From Bacillota bacterium (GTDB lineage: Bacteria > Bacillota > Clostridia > Acetivibrionales > DTU013): a stretch of DNA of 64,000 nt. A program made the translations under genes and the position numbers. Under the pieces are notes generated by a model. It made no database searches and was not told where the DNA came from. It was given only the letters and a program-made list of their open reading frames with translations. Positions 45,853-55,266 of this stretch are shown in pieces (within the stretch, counting starts at the first letter, position 1; each line of letters opens with the position of its first letter). Location of the stretch: positions 1 to 64,000 of the forward strand of contig JAEYRB010000041.1 of the NCBI GenBank assembly GCA_023409735.1, written 5' to 3'.

Positions 45853-46460
45853 TATTAAATTTGCTTTGTCTAATGGAAAAACTAAAAAGCTTTAACTCAG
45901 AAATGCTTTTAGAAAGAAACAGGAGAGGTATACAAAATATCTCTCCTGCTCTTTTTATAGTATAAACTACCTGTTCATAACATAAGCGACTATCCGCCAA
46001 GTAAATTCATCTTTGCCCATAGGTTTTAGCGAATAAACATCAACGTAGATAACCTCTTTAACCATTATCTGTGCCCTTGTATTTTATCAAGGAGCTATTA
46101 GTATAGTAAATAAGGGCTCTTTAGTATAATTGATATAAGCCAGAGAACATCATAGCATTTTTTCCCCAATTGTAAATAAGCCAGTAATATCTGTAATTAC
46201 CCATATTTTGAGACATAAAAAGGGCTTAGCCTTTCACACAAAAATCAAGAAGTAATGCCTTATGAAGAACATTTGATATATTTGCTGATCTTTAAGCATC
46301 ACACATTTAGGTGGAATCACTGACATTTATAGGATATAATAAGTTTAAGACAGACTTGTTTATAATACATATAATGGATTTTTAGAATCTAAGATTTTGC
46401 ACCTGGTATAACAATGTCACCTTACCAAATATATTAACATATAGAAGAGAGGTTCAAAAT
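45853..46460. other. Long intergenic region after the esterase gene
   Basis: About 600 AT-rich bases. The first 100 hold the esterase terminator. A 33-codon minus-strand ORF (45967-46065) begins with MVKEVIYVDVYSLKP but has no convincing ribosome site, and I treat it as doubtful. The region 46300-46460 should contain the promoter for the aldo/keto-reductase-like gene. I see no RNA gene. Confidence 0.4.
45919..45957 (+). terminator. Terminator of the esterase gene
   Basis: CAGGAGAG (from 45920) pairs with CTCTCCTG (to 45948), with TA/TA pairs inside, followed by CTCTTTTTATA. Confidence 0.88.
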
Positions 46461-47606
46461 ATGAATTACAGAAGGCTTGGAAAAACAGGACTGCTGGTCA
46501 GCGAGATCGGATTAGGTGGAGAATGGCTGGAACGACACAATACGGAAGAATGTAAAGCCATTATTGAAAAGTGTGAGGAGTATGGCATTAATATTCTGGA
46601 CTGTTGGATGTCAGAGCCCAATGTACGCTCCAACATAGGCAATGCCATAAAAGGAAAGCGTGAGCATTGGTATATACAGGGGCATATAGGTTCCACCTGG
46701 CAGAACGGTCAATATGTAAAAACACGTGAGCTGCAAAAGGTCAAGGCTGCATTTGAGGACCTGCTAACACGTCTTCAAACGGACTATATCGATCTTGGCA
46801 TGATTCATTTTATGGATAGCACTGAAGATTACGAAAAAACTTTTGGCAGTGATTTTATAGAATATGTACACGAGCTGAAGGCAGCAGGTAAAATACGTCA
46901 CATAGGTATTAGCACACATAATCCAAATATAGCAAGAATGGCGGCACTCAGCGGAATAGTAGAAATGATAATGTTCAGCATCAATCCTGCATTTGACATG
47001 CTTCCTGCAACAGATAACCTGATGAACTATTTTGTTGACGAATACGATGCTTCCTTAAGCGGTATCGCCCCCGAACGTGCCCAGCTATATAAGCTTTGCG
47101 AGCAGCACGATGTTGGCATTACTGTAATGAAGGGATATGCCGGCGGAAGGCTCCTTAAAGCATCTGCATCACCATTCGGTGTTGAACTGACTCCTGTGCA
47201 ATGTATCCATTATGCTCTTACCCGCCCAGCCGTGGCATCAGTTTTGTGTGGAGTCGACACACCGGAGCATATTGTACAAGCTGTTTCCTATGAGACTGCC
47301 TCGGAGGAAGAAAAGGATTACGCCAGTGTCCTGGCAGGAGCACCACGCCATGCATATTCCGGGCAGTGTACATACTGCGGCCACTGCAAGCCTTGTCCGG
47401 TGAATATAGACATTGCGATGGTCAACAAGCTTTATGATCTAGCCGTAATGCAGGATACGGTACCCGCATCAGTACTCGGACATTATAGAGAGCTGGAAGC
47501 AAACGCTTCCGACTGTATAGGCTGCGGTGGTTGCGAAACCCGCTGTCCCTTCGGCGTAAAGATCGTCGAAGGCATGGAAAAAACAAAGCTGCTGTTTAAT
47601 ACTTAA
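46461..47606 (+). CDS. Aldo/keto-reductase-like protein with C-terminal ferredoxin domain
   Basis: Protein of 381 residues: an AKR barrel (about 1-290) and a C-terminal part with two Cys clusters, CTYCGHCKPCP near 309 and CIGCGGCETRCP near 354, predicted to hold [4Fe-4S] centres. The usual AKR tetrad is incomplete. Asp47 (ILDCWMSEP) and His116 (MIHFMD) are there, but the Tyr position is occupied by CWMSEPN, and the Lys strand reads YIQGHIG. Such proteins are common in anaerobes and may be electron-transferring oxidoreductases. It is monocistronic, with AGAGAGG before the ATG. Confidence 0.85.
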   Translation: MNYRRLGKTGLLVSEIGLGGEWLERHNTEECKAIIEKCEEYGINILDCWMSEPNVRSNIGNAIKGKREHWYIQGHIGSTWQNGQYVKTRELQKVKAAFEDLLTRLQTDYIDLGMIHFMDSTEDYEKTFGSDFIEYVHELKAAGKIRHIGISTHNPNIARMAALSGIVEMIMFSINPAFDMLPATDNLMNYFVDEYDASLSGIAPERAQLYKLCEQHDVGITVMKGYAGGRLLKASASPFGVELTPVQCIHYALTRPAVASVLCGVDTPEHIVQAVSYETASEEEKDYASVLAGAPRHAYSGQCTYCGHCKPCPVNIDIAMVNKLYDLAVMQDTVPASVLGHYRELEANASDCIGCGGCETRCPFGVKIVEGMEKTKLLFNT

Positions 47607-47629
47607 TAGAATAATTGCAAAGCATATCT

Positions 47630-47692
47630 GCCCGATTAAAGGAACCAGCTAACTAACTACAGCAGTTTTGATAATCGGGCGGTATTTATTTA
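47630..47692 (+). terminator. Probable terminator between convergent genes
   Basis: GCCCGATTA near 47631 pairs with TAATCGGGC (47672-47680), with a large, structured loop, followed by GGTATTTATTT. It can serve the AKR-like gene. Confidence 0.6.
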
Positions 47693-47710
47693 CACAGGTT
47701 TATAGAATAA

Positions 47711-48220
47711 CTAAATATACTTTTCCATTAAATAAAATGTACCCTTACGCCATTGAACACAGCCTACCTTTGAAAAGCCATGATTACTATATAATCGCTG
47801 TGCAAAAGGATTTTTACTGAATACATCTAGCCGAATGACATGAATACCTAACGCTTTCAGCTCTTCCTCAATATGCGCCAATGTACTTTTAGCAAGACCC
47901 TTGTTCTGAAATTTGGGGTTTACACAAAGCCTATGTATTACACAGAATGGCTCATCCTTATATCTCCAGTCCCCATTATCATATTCTTTATCAAACTCCT
48001 GGTTTAATGCGTATATAACCGCAATATGACCATCTATCAAGCCCATATATAGCTGCTTTTTGACAATATCCTCTTTAAAATCCTCTCTGGTAGGATAAAG
48101 CTCATCCCATTGTGAAATACCCATGCTAAGCATCGTATTTACTACATTACTGACAAGGCTGCATATCTCATCTAAATCATTCAAATTGGCACTTCTAAAT
48201 TTTATCTTCATTTCACTCAT
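47711..48220 (-). CDS. GNAT-family N-acetyltransferase
   Basis: Cytoplasmic acyltransferase of 169 residues. The acetyl-CoA loop is the segment CVNPKFQNKGLAKSTLAHIE near 110-130, matching Q/RxxGxG/A. The final strands VIRLDVFSKNPFAQRLYSNH and FSKVGCVQW are typical. The acceptor is unknown. AGGA lies 9 bases before MSEMK; a preceding ATG is too close to it. It is convergent with the AKR-like gene. Confidence 0.85.
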   Translation of the reverse strand: MSEMKIKFRSANLNDLDEICSLVSNVVNTMLSMGISQWDELYPTREDFKEDIVKKQLYMGLIDGHIAVIYALNQEFDKEYDNGDWRYKDEPFCVIHRLCVNPKFQNKGLAKSTLAHIEEELKALGIHVIRLDVFSKNPFAQRLYSNHGFSKVGCVQWRKGTFYLMEKYI

Positions 48221-48255
48221 TATCATATTCCTGCTGTTTTATAAATCATCCTGTG

Positions 48256-48283
48256 TTGAAATTTCGACGTACTCTATTATATT
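48256..48283 (+). promoter_or_regulatory. Candidate sigma-A-type promoter of the cupin gene
   Basis: TTGAAA at 48256-48261 and TATATT at 48278-48283 are separated by 16 bases. They lie about 70 bases before the cupin start codon. Confidence 0.4.
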
Positions 48284-48350
48284 CTTTATTATATAATAGA
48301 AAAAGTGCAGCACACAAATAATTATGAAAAGTATCAGGAGGTACACCGAT

Positions 48351-48665
48351 ATGATCGAACAGATATTTAGTTTATCAAGAGATAATGAAAAGGTTATAGA
48401 AAAAGTCTTATTCGATGAAAATGTACACTATCTGCATATGGTTTTAAACAAAGATGAGGGTCTGCCTGAGCATTTTACAAATTCAAATGTCTACATGACT
48501 GTAGTTCGCGGAAGACTCACCATCTGTCTTAGCGATCAGGCAGCTCATGAATACGAAGCCGGTACACTTCTAAAAATTCCGTTTCAAACAAAAATGAATG
48601 TTAAAAACCTGTTTGATGAAACACTGGAATTGATCGTTGTGAAGGCTCCTGCTCCAAATAACTGA
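48351..48665 (+). CDS. Small cupin-domain protein
   Basis: Protein of 104 residues with a single cupin barrel: MVLNKDEGLPEHFTNSNVYM (about 31-50) holds a His in the metal-site motif, and VVRGRLTICLSDQ (about 53-65) forms the next strands. The usual second His is not obvious, so metal binding is uncertain. AGGAGG is 9 bases before the ATG; the 27-base upstream extension is less likely. It is possibly a small-molecule-binding or isomerase protein. Confidence 0.75.
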   Translation: MIEQIFSLSRDNEKVIEKVLFDENVHYLHMVLNKDEGLPEHFTNSNVYMTVVRGRLTICLSDQAAHEYEAGTLLKIPFQTKMNVKNLFDETLELIVVKAPAPNN

Positions 48666-48964
48666 GGTCGAAGGCTTTGAGGTATGACAAAATGCAAGGC
48701 AGGCGCTATGAAAACTTTAGATAATTTACCTGCCTTTGCTTGTTATAAAATCAATGTTGTATGCATAGTTTTCTACAAATATCTGACTTGTTTTTTACTA
48801 GCCTAATTCTCCTGAACATCCGAATATTCCAACCTCTGAGTCAAAATCTGCAAAAATAGTATAACTTTATTGTAATTATTTAATATTTTATGCTAAAAAA
48901 GAAGGATATTTATAATATTTTGTCAAAATATATACTAATTACAATTTTTGAAAGAGGATACTAT

Positions 48965-51085
48965 ATGATACTAAACAAATTGTCCGACTTCGCTTCAGCT
49001 TGCAGTGAAAAAGCTGCAAAAATACTAAAGCCGGCATCTTCCACGATGCACCGCTCAAAGAGTATAAGAACCGAGCTAGTACTTGCATTTCTAGTACCTA
49101 TACTATTAATAATCGTACAAGGAATCATATTGTTAACAGATGTCTCCTCAACTACTACAAAACTTACTCGTGATGCATCTGAGGTCGCCATAAAAAGCGC
49201 GGGTGAATACCTTGATGTTGTACTGCGTACATCTGAGGATCTTGCAGGTCAACTGTTTGTAGATACGGATACTCAGGATTATTTGAACGATAACAATTAT
49301 TTATATAGCAATATACTTGAAAAGATGCAGTTACTTAACAAGGTTAAGACCAATCTTTTAGGAGTTTCATCCTTCAGTGAAGATGTATTAAATATAACAA
49401 TAGTTCCTACTAAAGAAGAACTGCAAACATTCTCATCTTCAGTCACATCAAATATAACCTTCAGCGATATAGAAAAAACATCCTTGTACACGGGTCTTAA
49501 TTCGATGACTGTGCCATATGCATGGTATGGTAACTATGATGAAATAGGTGTCAGTAATTCCGACTCATACTCCCTATCATTCTTACGAATTATTAAAAGC
49601 ACCAGTACAATGAGAAATATTGGTCTATTAATAATTGACCTAAAACCCAATGTAGTAACAGATGTAATAAAGAATATTAAGACAAGTGAGGACCAGCTTG
49701 TTTTCTTTGTAAGTCCTGATAAAATTGTTATTTCGGATAACAAAAGTAAGACCAGGGAAATAGTAGATGAACCTTTTTTCTCGGATATACTTGCAAGTAA
49801 AGAAGAATCCTCATCAGCTCCTATAGAATACAAAGGCTCCAGCTACTTAATGACCTATTACAAATCATTAAAAACGGACTATGTTTTCATTCGGCTTGTA
49901 CCCGAAGATGAGCTTACGGCGCCTGCCAGAGCTGGCCTATCAAAAACCATTGTGATAATAATAGCAGCAGTTTTAATTGCACTTATTATCGGGATATCAA
50001 TCTCAACCAGAATGAAGCGTACAATTGATATAATAATAGGCGCTTCCGGTAAAGCTGCATCAGGGGACCTTACCATAAATATTGAGACTAAAAGGCAAGA
50101 TGAATTAGGTGCCTTAACAAAACGAATAAACTCAATGATCGGCAGTATGCGTGGCCTTATCGAGCAAGCCTTCGGGGTTTCGAACAAGGTTACAGAATCA
50201 GTTATAACAGTGGCAAATACATCTCAGCAGGTATCCTATGTATCACAGGAAATTTCCAGAGCCATACAGGAAATAGCTGCAGGTGCATCCTCACAGGCTG
50301 CCGATGCAGAGCATGGCGTTGAAAAGATAAGCCTGCTTGCTGATAAGATAAATAGTGTGTCAGAAAACGCCAGATACATAAACGATCTTACAAAGGATAC
50401 ATTGACTATGACGCAAAGCGGGCTTACATCAATTGTGGACCTTGACCGTAAAGCAAATGAAACCACTGTTATATCCAGAGAAATAACAGACAACATTCAT
50501 CAACTTGATGATCACTCTAAATCTATAGGTAAGATAATAAAGGTAATAAGAGGAATTGCTGATCAGACAAACCTCCTTGCTCTTAATGCTGCTATCGAAG
50601 CAGCAAGAGCTGGTGAAATGGGTAAGGGCTTTGCTGTAGTAGCAGATGAGGTAAGAAAGCTTGCTGAGCAGTCAATGAGCGCAACGCACGAGATCTCGTC
50701 TATCATTAAGAATACACAGGAGCAAACAGAAAAAGCCGTGGAAAAAGCAGCATCCACAGAAGCAATAATCAAATCGCAGAATGAAGCGGTTATTAACACT
50801 ATTAACATATTTAAACAGATCACAGAATCAATGAACAAGCTTTCAGAGCAGGTTGGACATATTATGTCCAGAATTGAAGAAATGGAAGAGAATAAGGAGT
50901 CTGCCATCACCTCAATACAGAATATATCCGCAGTATCCCAGCAGACAGCGGCATCAACAGAAGAGGTAACCGCCTCAGCACAGGAGCAGCAGGCTTCGAT
51001 CGAAGACCTGGCACGCTTCGCAGGCGAGCTTGAAGCATCAGCCAATGAATTAAAGACTTCTATTTCAAAATTCAAGCTCAACTAA
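48965..51085 (+). CDS. Methyl-accepting chemotaxis protein
   Basis: Transmembrane chemoreceptor of 706 residues. The first membrane segment is near residues 40-62, and an extracytoplasmic dCache-like sensor lies between there and about 320. The second membrane segment (IVIIIAAVLIALIIGISIS) is followed by HAMP and a long coiled coil. The signalling hairpin LLALNAAIEAARAGE near 535 and KGFAVVADEVRKLAEQS is intact, so it should bind CheA and CheW. GAGG lies before MILNKL; the upstream ATG adds 25 residues without a site. No chemotaxis genes adjoin it. The ligand is unknown. Confidence 0.92.
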   Translation: MILNKLSDFASACSEKAAKILKPASSTMHRSKSIRTELVLAFLVPILLIIVQGIILLTDVSSTTTKLTRDASEVAIKSAGEYLDVVLRTSEDLAGQLFVDTDTQDYLNDNNYLYSNILEKMQLLNKVKTNLLGVSSFSEDVLNITIVPTKEELQTFSSSVTSNITFSDIEKTSLYTGLNSMTVPYAWYGNYDEIGVSNSDSYSLSFLRIIKSTSTMRNIGLLIIDLKPNVVTDVIKNIKTSEDQLVFFVSPDKIVISDNKSKTREIVDEPFFSDILASKEESSSAPIEYKGSSYLMTYYKSLKTDYVFIRLVPEDELTAPARAGLSKTIVIIIAAVLIALIIGISISTRMKRTIDIIIGASGKAASGDLTINIETKRQDELGALTKRINSMIGSMRGLIEQAFGVSNKVTESVITVANTSQQVSYVSQEISRAIQEIAAGASSQAADAEHGVEKISLLADKINSVSENARYINDLTKDTLTMTQSGLTSIVDLDRKANETTVISREITDNIHQLDDHSKSIGKIIKVIRGIADQTNLLALNAAIEAARAGEMGKGFAVVADEVRKLAEQSMSATHEISSIIKNTQEQTEKAVEKAASTEAIIKSQNEAVINTINIFKQITESMNKLSEQVGHIMSRIEEMEENKESAITSIQNISAVSQQTAASTEEVTASAQEQQASIEDLARFAGELEASANELKTSISKFKLN

Positions 51086-51130
51086 TAACTATTAATTGCC
51101 ACCACTAAACTTAAGCCTTTAAAAAGATCA

Positions 51131-51170
51131 TAAAAAGCTTTCTATGATAAAATCATAGAAGGCTTTTTTA
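51131..51170 (+). terminator. Terminator of the chemoreceptor gene
   Basis: AAAAAGC plus TTTCTATGAT (51133-51148) pairs with ATCATAGAAGGCTTTTTT, giving a long stem with a T-run of six. Confidence 0.88.
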
Positions 51171-51432
51171 CATGCTTACCTTACCTCATATCTACATGCT
51201 TCAACCAAAAACAGGTTTTAAACCATATTTTACTTATAAAGTATTGTGCTGCTCTTCCATTCATTTCATCGCTTAAAAAATATAGATTTGTGAAAAATAC
51301 AGTAGTGCAAGAATATGTGCTTGAATGTTATTTACAACTTGTGAGTTATTTATAGTTTCCAGAATATACCGCGATTTTTCTATTTTATCGAGAAAATCAC
51401 GAAAGCATAGCTTGGAGAAGGAGGGAATAAAT

Positions 51433-52266
51433 ATTAGACCCATAAAACGTTTTTCTAACATTAACATAAAAAACAGACTTTTACGCTCTCTCGTGCTTAT
51501 AACCTTGGTTATTTTATCAGCAATCGCAGGCATGATGTCATTTGGCACCGTAGATGCTTATGCAACCGGCAGTGTTCAGCCCTATATCAGATATGTAGTT
51601 CAGTGGGGCGATTCGCTTTATAAAATATCCAAAGTATACGGTGCCTCGATAAGCACAATAAAATCCGCCAACAGTTTGAACACTGATATGATAAGGGCCG
51701 GACAAACTCTGACAATACCAACAGCAGCCGGAAGGCCATTATCTAAGATAATCAGCGCCAAGGGTTTGACCGAGGGACAGCTTCGCCTGAATATTATCGT
51801 TGATAAGTCTGATAAGCTTTTAACTATTTATCAGAAAGACACACCAATGAAGGCATATCATGTAGAGTTTGGTAATAATGGGACAGGTGATAAGCAAATC
51901 GCAGGCGACCATAAAACACCTGAAGGAACATTTTATATCACTCAAAAGCTCGTTTTAAATCCTTCAGATGAATTTCTTGGCTCTCGTTGGATGCGAATAA
52001 GCTATCCAAATATTGAAGACGCATGGCGTGGCCTTTCCAATAAACTGATCGATCAGTCCACCTACAACTCCATCTATAATGCCATCATCAATGGCAAAAC
52101 TCCGCCTCAGAACACAGCACTCGGCGGGGGTATAGGAATTCACGGCGGCTCTACTAAGGCTCTCGGCACCAACTGGACTTGGGGCTGCGTCGGCCTGACA
52201 AATACCGATACAGAGGATTTCTATGGCTATATGTTTGTCGGGACCAGGGTTGTAATAAGAAAATAA
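51433..52266 (+). CDS. L,D-transpeptidase with LysM domain (probable ATT start)
   Basis: Exported peptidoglycan cross-linking enzyme of 277 residues from the proposed start. A signal/anchor hydrophobic segment (about 18-40), one LysM domain (about 52-97, WGDSLYKISKVYGAS) and a YkuD domain (about 115-277) are visible. The catalytic motif is intact: His237 (GIGIHGGS) and Cys252 (TWGCVGLTN). The perfect site AAGGAGGG (51418-51425) is 8 bases before an ATT codon; an ATG at 51325 in the same frame has no site and would add an odd 36 residues. Monocistronic. Confidence 0.85.
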   Translation: MRPIKRFSNINIKNRLLRSLVLITLVILSAIAGMMSFGTVDAYATGSVQPYIRYVVQWGDSLYKISKVYGASISTIKSANSLNTDMIRAGQTLTIPTAAGRPLSKIISAKGLTEGQLRLNIIVDKSDKLLTIYQKDTPMKAYHVEFGNNGTGDKQIAGDHKTPEGTFYITQKLVLNPSDEFLGSRWMRISYPNIEDAWRGLSNKLIDQSTYNSIYNAIINGKTPPQNTALGGGIGIHGGSTKALGTNWTWGCVGLTNTDTEDFYGYMFVGTRVVIRK

Positions 52267-52332
52267 ACGTCCGAGGGCATATAGCCCTCCCCGCTTTCTT
52301 TAGACCTTCAGTCAACACTATTAATAAAAATA

Positions 52333-53358
52333 TCATAACAAATTTCGCAATAATTCTATATCTTCATTAGTTGTTGACCAGCTAGTTACAAAACGAGCTA
52401 CCGAATGCGTATCATCATACTTTTCCCAATGGCTAAACATAATTTCCTTTTTCAACTTTTCCATCCGCTCATTTTCCAAAATTACAAACTGCTGATTAGT
52501 GGGTGAATCGATAAAGAATTTTATATTTTTACTCATAAAAACCTTCTTAAGCTCTTCTGCCATATTAATAGCGTAACGACCGATCTCAAAATACAAATCA
52601 TTGGTAAAAAGTGTATCAAACTGTACACCGAGCAGTCTTCCCTTTGCAAGTAAGCCCCCTCTTCTCTTGACTGAAGTCATAAAATGCTTTGGTTTATTAT
52701 GTTTAGTAAAAACAACTGCCTCTCCACACAATGCTCCGACCTTGGTTCCGCCGATATAAAATACATGACAAAGCTTTGCAATATCTTTTAATGACATATC
52801 CGACTGTCTACTCATTAAGCCATAGCCAAGGCGAGCTCCATCCAAGAATAGCGGGATACTGTAAGAATGGCATATTGCCGCAATTTGCTCCAGTTCTTTT
52901 TTGGTATAGAGTGTACCATATTCAGTAGGATGAGAAACATATACCATACCGGGGAATACCATGTGCTCATGACTTTCATTCTCATAGAAATCCGAGATAT
53001 ACTTTTTTAGAGTTTGCGGCTCTATTTTTCCATCCTTATGTGATACCTCCAACACCTTATGTCCGGTAAATTCTATTGCTCCGGCCTCATGACCGCTTAC
53101 ATGTCCGGTGCTTGCAGCAATGACTCCCTCATAATCCTTTAACATGGTTGATATTATTACGGAATTTGTCTGAGTACCGCCGACCAAAAATTCAACTTCA
53201 GCCTCCGGGCAATCACATGCTATACGAATTTTTTTCCTGGCACTTTCACAATACATATCTGTTCCATAACCGGAGAGCGGTTCAAGATTCGTCTCTGCCA
53301 GCCTATTCAAAATTTGTGGATGTGCTCCCGTATTGTAATCACTTTCAAAAGAAATCAT
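52333..53358 (-). CDS. Low-specificity L-threonine-aldolase-like PLP enzyme
   Basis: PLP enzyme of 341 residues of the beta-eliminating lyase/threonine aldolase group. The PLP-binding Lys206 is in YIGGTKVGAL and the ring-binding Asp173 in LFLDGARLG. The N-terminus SFESDYNTGAHPQILNRL is also typical. It would split threonine or allo-threonine to glycine and acetaldehyde. It is monocistronic, and no biosynthetic operon adjoins it. Confidence 0.88.
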   Translation of the reverse strand: MISFESDYNTGAHPQILNRLAETNLEPLSGYGTDMYCESARKKIRIACDCPEAEVEFLVGGTQTNSVIISTMLKDYEGVIAASTGHVSGHEAGAIEFTGHKVLEVSHKDGKIEPQTLKKYISDFYENESHEHMVFPGMVYVSHPTEYGTLYTKKELEQIAAICHSYSIPLFLDGARLGYGLMSRQSDMSLKDIAKLCHVFYIGGTKVGALCGEAVVFTKHNKPKHFMTSVKRRGGLLAKGRLLGVQFDTLFTNDLYFEIGRYAINMAEELKKVFMSKNIKFFIDSPTNQQFVILENERMEKLKKEIMFSHWEKYDDTHSVARFVTSWSTTNEDIELLRNLL

Positions 53359-53615
53359 AGTCTTTTCACTTTCCTTCCAAATTAATATGTGCCTCTATTT
53401 TTTCAAAGACAACTATTTTGTCAACCAAAATCTATTAAAATCTTCTTATTATCGCCCACTAACTCATAAAAACAGAAAGACACATGAGTCTCATAAATCT
53501 TACATACGGCTGTCAGAACACTGCATGGCATCCATAAGCTTGATTTGTTAGCATCAACTGAAATAGCAGGGTCACACAGACACTTGTTCAAACAGAGAGA
53601 CGCTTATCAGCGTCT

Positions 53616-53801
53616 TTATCGGGAAAGCTGTGTGCGTTTCCCTCCTGCCAAAGCAGCGTTGCCGGCAAGCCCGCCTTTTGCCTGCGGGCTTCCACCATCA
53701 GGGAGCTGCTTTTGTGCCTGCCAAAGGTATTGATAAGCCGCTTCATAGCCTTCCTGCCCGGCCAAATGCAAAACATGCTCCAATAAATTATCTTCTGTCA
53801 T
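53616..53801 (-). CDS. Short ORF of unknown function, possibly truncated
   Basis: ORF of 61 codons with AAGGA 7 bases before the ATG. Residues 1-30 are helical (DNLLEHVLHLAGQEGYEAAY), and the tail is Gly/Ala/Gln-rich (PDGGSPQAKGGLAGNAALAG). The tail is unusually GC-rich for this window and contains a perfect 8-bp stem at 53667-53691. A hairpin (AGACGC/GCGTCT) follows the stop codon at 53598-53615. It may be a remnant of a longer gene. No known domain is recognised. Confidence 0.4.
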   Translation of the reverse strand: MTEDNLLEHVLHLAGQEGYEAAYQYLWQAQKQLPDGGSPQAKGGLAGNAALAGGKRTQLSR

Positions 53802-53991
53802 GAAGCTATCCTTTCTCTTGGGCTGTGTCATAATAGTTAAAAATTAATTGTTTACATATTTACTAATCTTATTATAACACATCGTTTTATAGAGGTAGGA
53901 CGATTTCTGAGGTTTTGGAAGGTTCATGCAAGCTTCCATAAATCAGGGAATCTGTATGATCCGGACTTATTACTCATATACTTAAGAAAAT

Positions 53992-55260
53992 TTACATCTC
54001 CACATTACTCATATTTTTTTCAATTTCTGCATCGTTCATTTTCCTGAAAAAGCTGACAGATAATAGTGCAATGACGCATACCACAGCACCGCTGGGGATC
54101 AATACCATATATACATTTATTGAAACAGCATCAAATAAAAATCCATACAATATTTGCCCTAAAGGCTGTGCGCACATAGAAATCGTAGTTACAAAAGCCA
54201 TGACCTTTCCTGTTAAGTACTGCGGCGTCTTCGCTAGAATAATTGAAAGAGCATAAATTGAAAAAATGCTACAAGCAATCTGACATATGCAGAACATTGC
54301 CGTCAAAATCAGATACTTTAAAAATGTATTGTTCGAAAGCAAGAATACACCACCAATTGGAATTAAGCATAATCCCAAAATTAGCAGCGGAATATATAGA
54401 TTATCAAGCTTCAATTTATTTGCCAGCAAACTGACAGATAAACCACCCAGAATGGCAGCTATGCCCATTGCACTCTCAGCTGCCCCGTAATGCTCTGCAG
54501 ATAGGCCTAACACTGTACGTACCAGATATGGGAAGCCAACAATAACATTGCCTGATAAAAAAAAGCTGACCAGAGCAGCCAATAATAACAGTTTCAATAT
54601 ATTACGCTGTTCTTTAAATAAAAACCGAATGCTTACAGAAAAATCATATTTGACAATAGCCAACATCCTTTTTTTTTCAGAAGGTTTTTCGTAATCAAGT
54701 TTTATAAAGCATTCAAAAACAGCTGTTATGAAAAAACATCCCACTGTAGCATATAGCACAGGCTTTAAACCAAATGCGGTATAGAATATGCTGCCTAAAA
54801 ATGGAGTTATAAATGAAGCAATAGCCGTTACTTGATTCACGACAGCATTTCCCTTTAATATATTATCATTTGTTTGCATTTGAGGAACACAAGCTTGCAC
54901 TGTGGGAGACTCAAACGCTCCTAGCACTGATAGGACAATTAATAGTGCCGAAATGACTACTATATCATTGTAAACAGTAAGCAGTTTGCCGGAAGCAAAT
55001 ACAATCACACAAGAGATTGTATCTAAACAAACCATGATATTTCTGCGATTCCACCGATCAGCAAGTATTCCGCCAAACGGAGATAACAGTATTGTCGGCA
55101 GCATAGCCATAGTAAGCATTCCCGCAAATACAACAGCAGATCCTGTTTGCTCCAATACATACATAGACAGAGCAAACTTCAATGTAAAATTTCCAATCAG
55201 GGAAAACATCTGCCCTAATACTAAAAATGAAAAATTTGGGTTAAATAGTTTTTTCTTCAC
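53992..55260 (-). CDS. MFS transporter (macrolide-efflux-like)
   Basis: Integral membrane exporter of 422 residues with about 12 hydrophobic helices. The intracellular loop GGILADRWNRRNIMV near 70 is the MFS signature A region. Layout resembles MefA/Vat-like drug exporters. It is the last gene of the TetR-controlled efflux operon: it starts 6 bases after the ABC permease stop codon. The substrate is unknown. Confidence 0.85.
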   Translation of the reverse strand: MKKKLFNPNFSFLVLGQMFSLIGNFTLKFALSMYVLEQTGSAVVFAGMLTMAMLPTILLSPFGGILADRWNRRNIMVCLDTISCVIVFASGKLLTVYNDIVVISALLIVLSVLGAFESPTVQACVPQMQTNDNILKGNAVVNQVTAIASFITPFLGSIFYTAFGLKPVLYATVGCFFITAVFECFIKLDYEKPSEKKRMLAIVKYDFSVSIRFLFKEQRNILKLLLLAALVSFFLSGNVIVGFPYLVRTVLGLSAEHYGAAESAMGIAAILGGLSVSLLANKLKLDNLYIPLLILGLCLIPIGGVFLLSNNTFLKYLILTAMFCICQIACSIFSIYALSIILAKTPQYLTGKVMAFVTTISMCAQPLGQILYGFLFDAVSINVYMVLIPSGAVVCVIALLSVSFFRKMNDAEIEKNMSNVEM

Positions 55261-55266
55261 GGTATA

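Noticed and set aside
45967..46065. 32-residue minus-strand ORF (MVKEVIYVDVYSLKP)
   Set aside because: Protein-like, but too short, with no convincing ribosome site or recognised family.
48666..48964. Possible riboswitch before the chemoreceptor gene
   Set aside because: The region has an AAGGCAGG/CCTGCCTT pair with a 25-base loop, but no conserved c-di-GMP or other aptamer core could be recognised.
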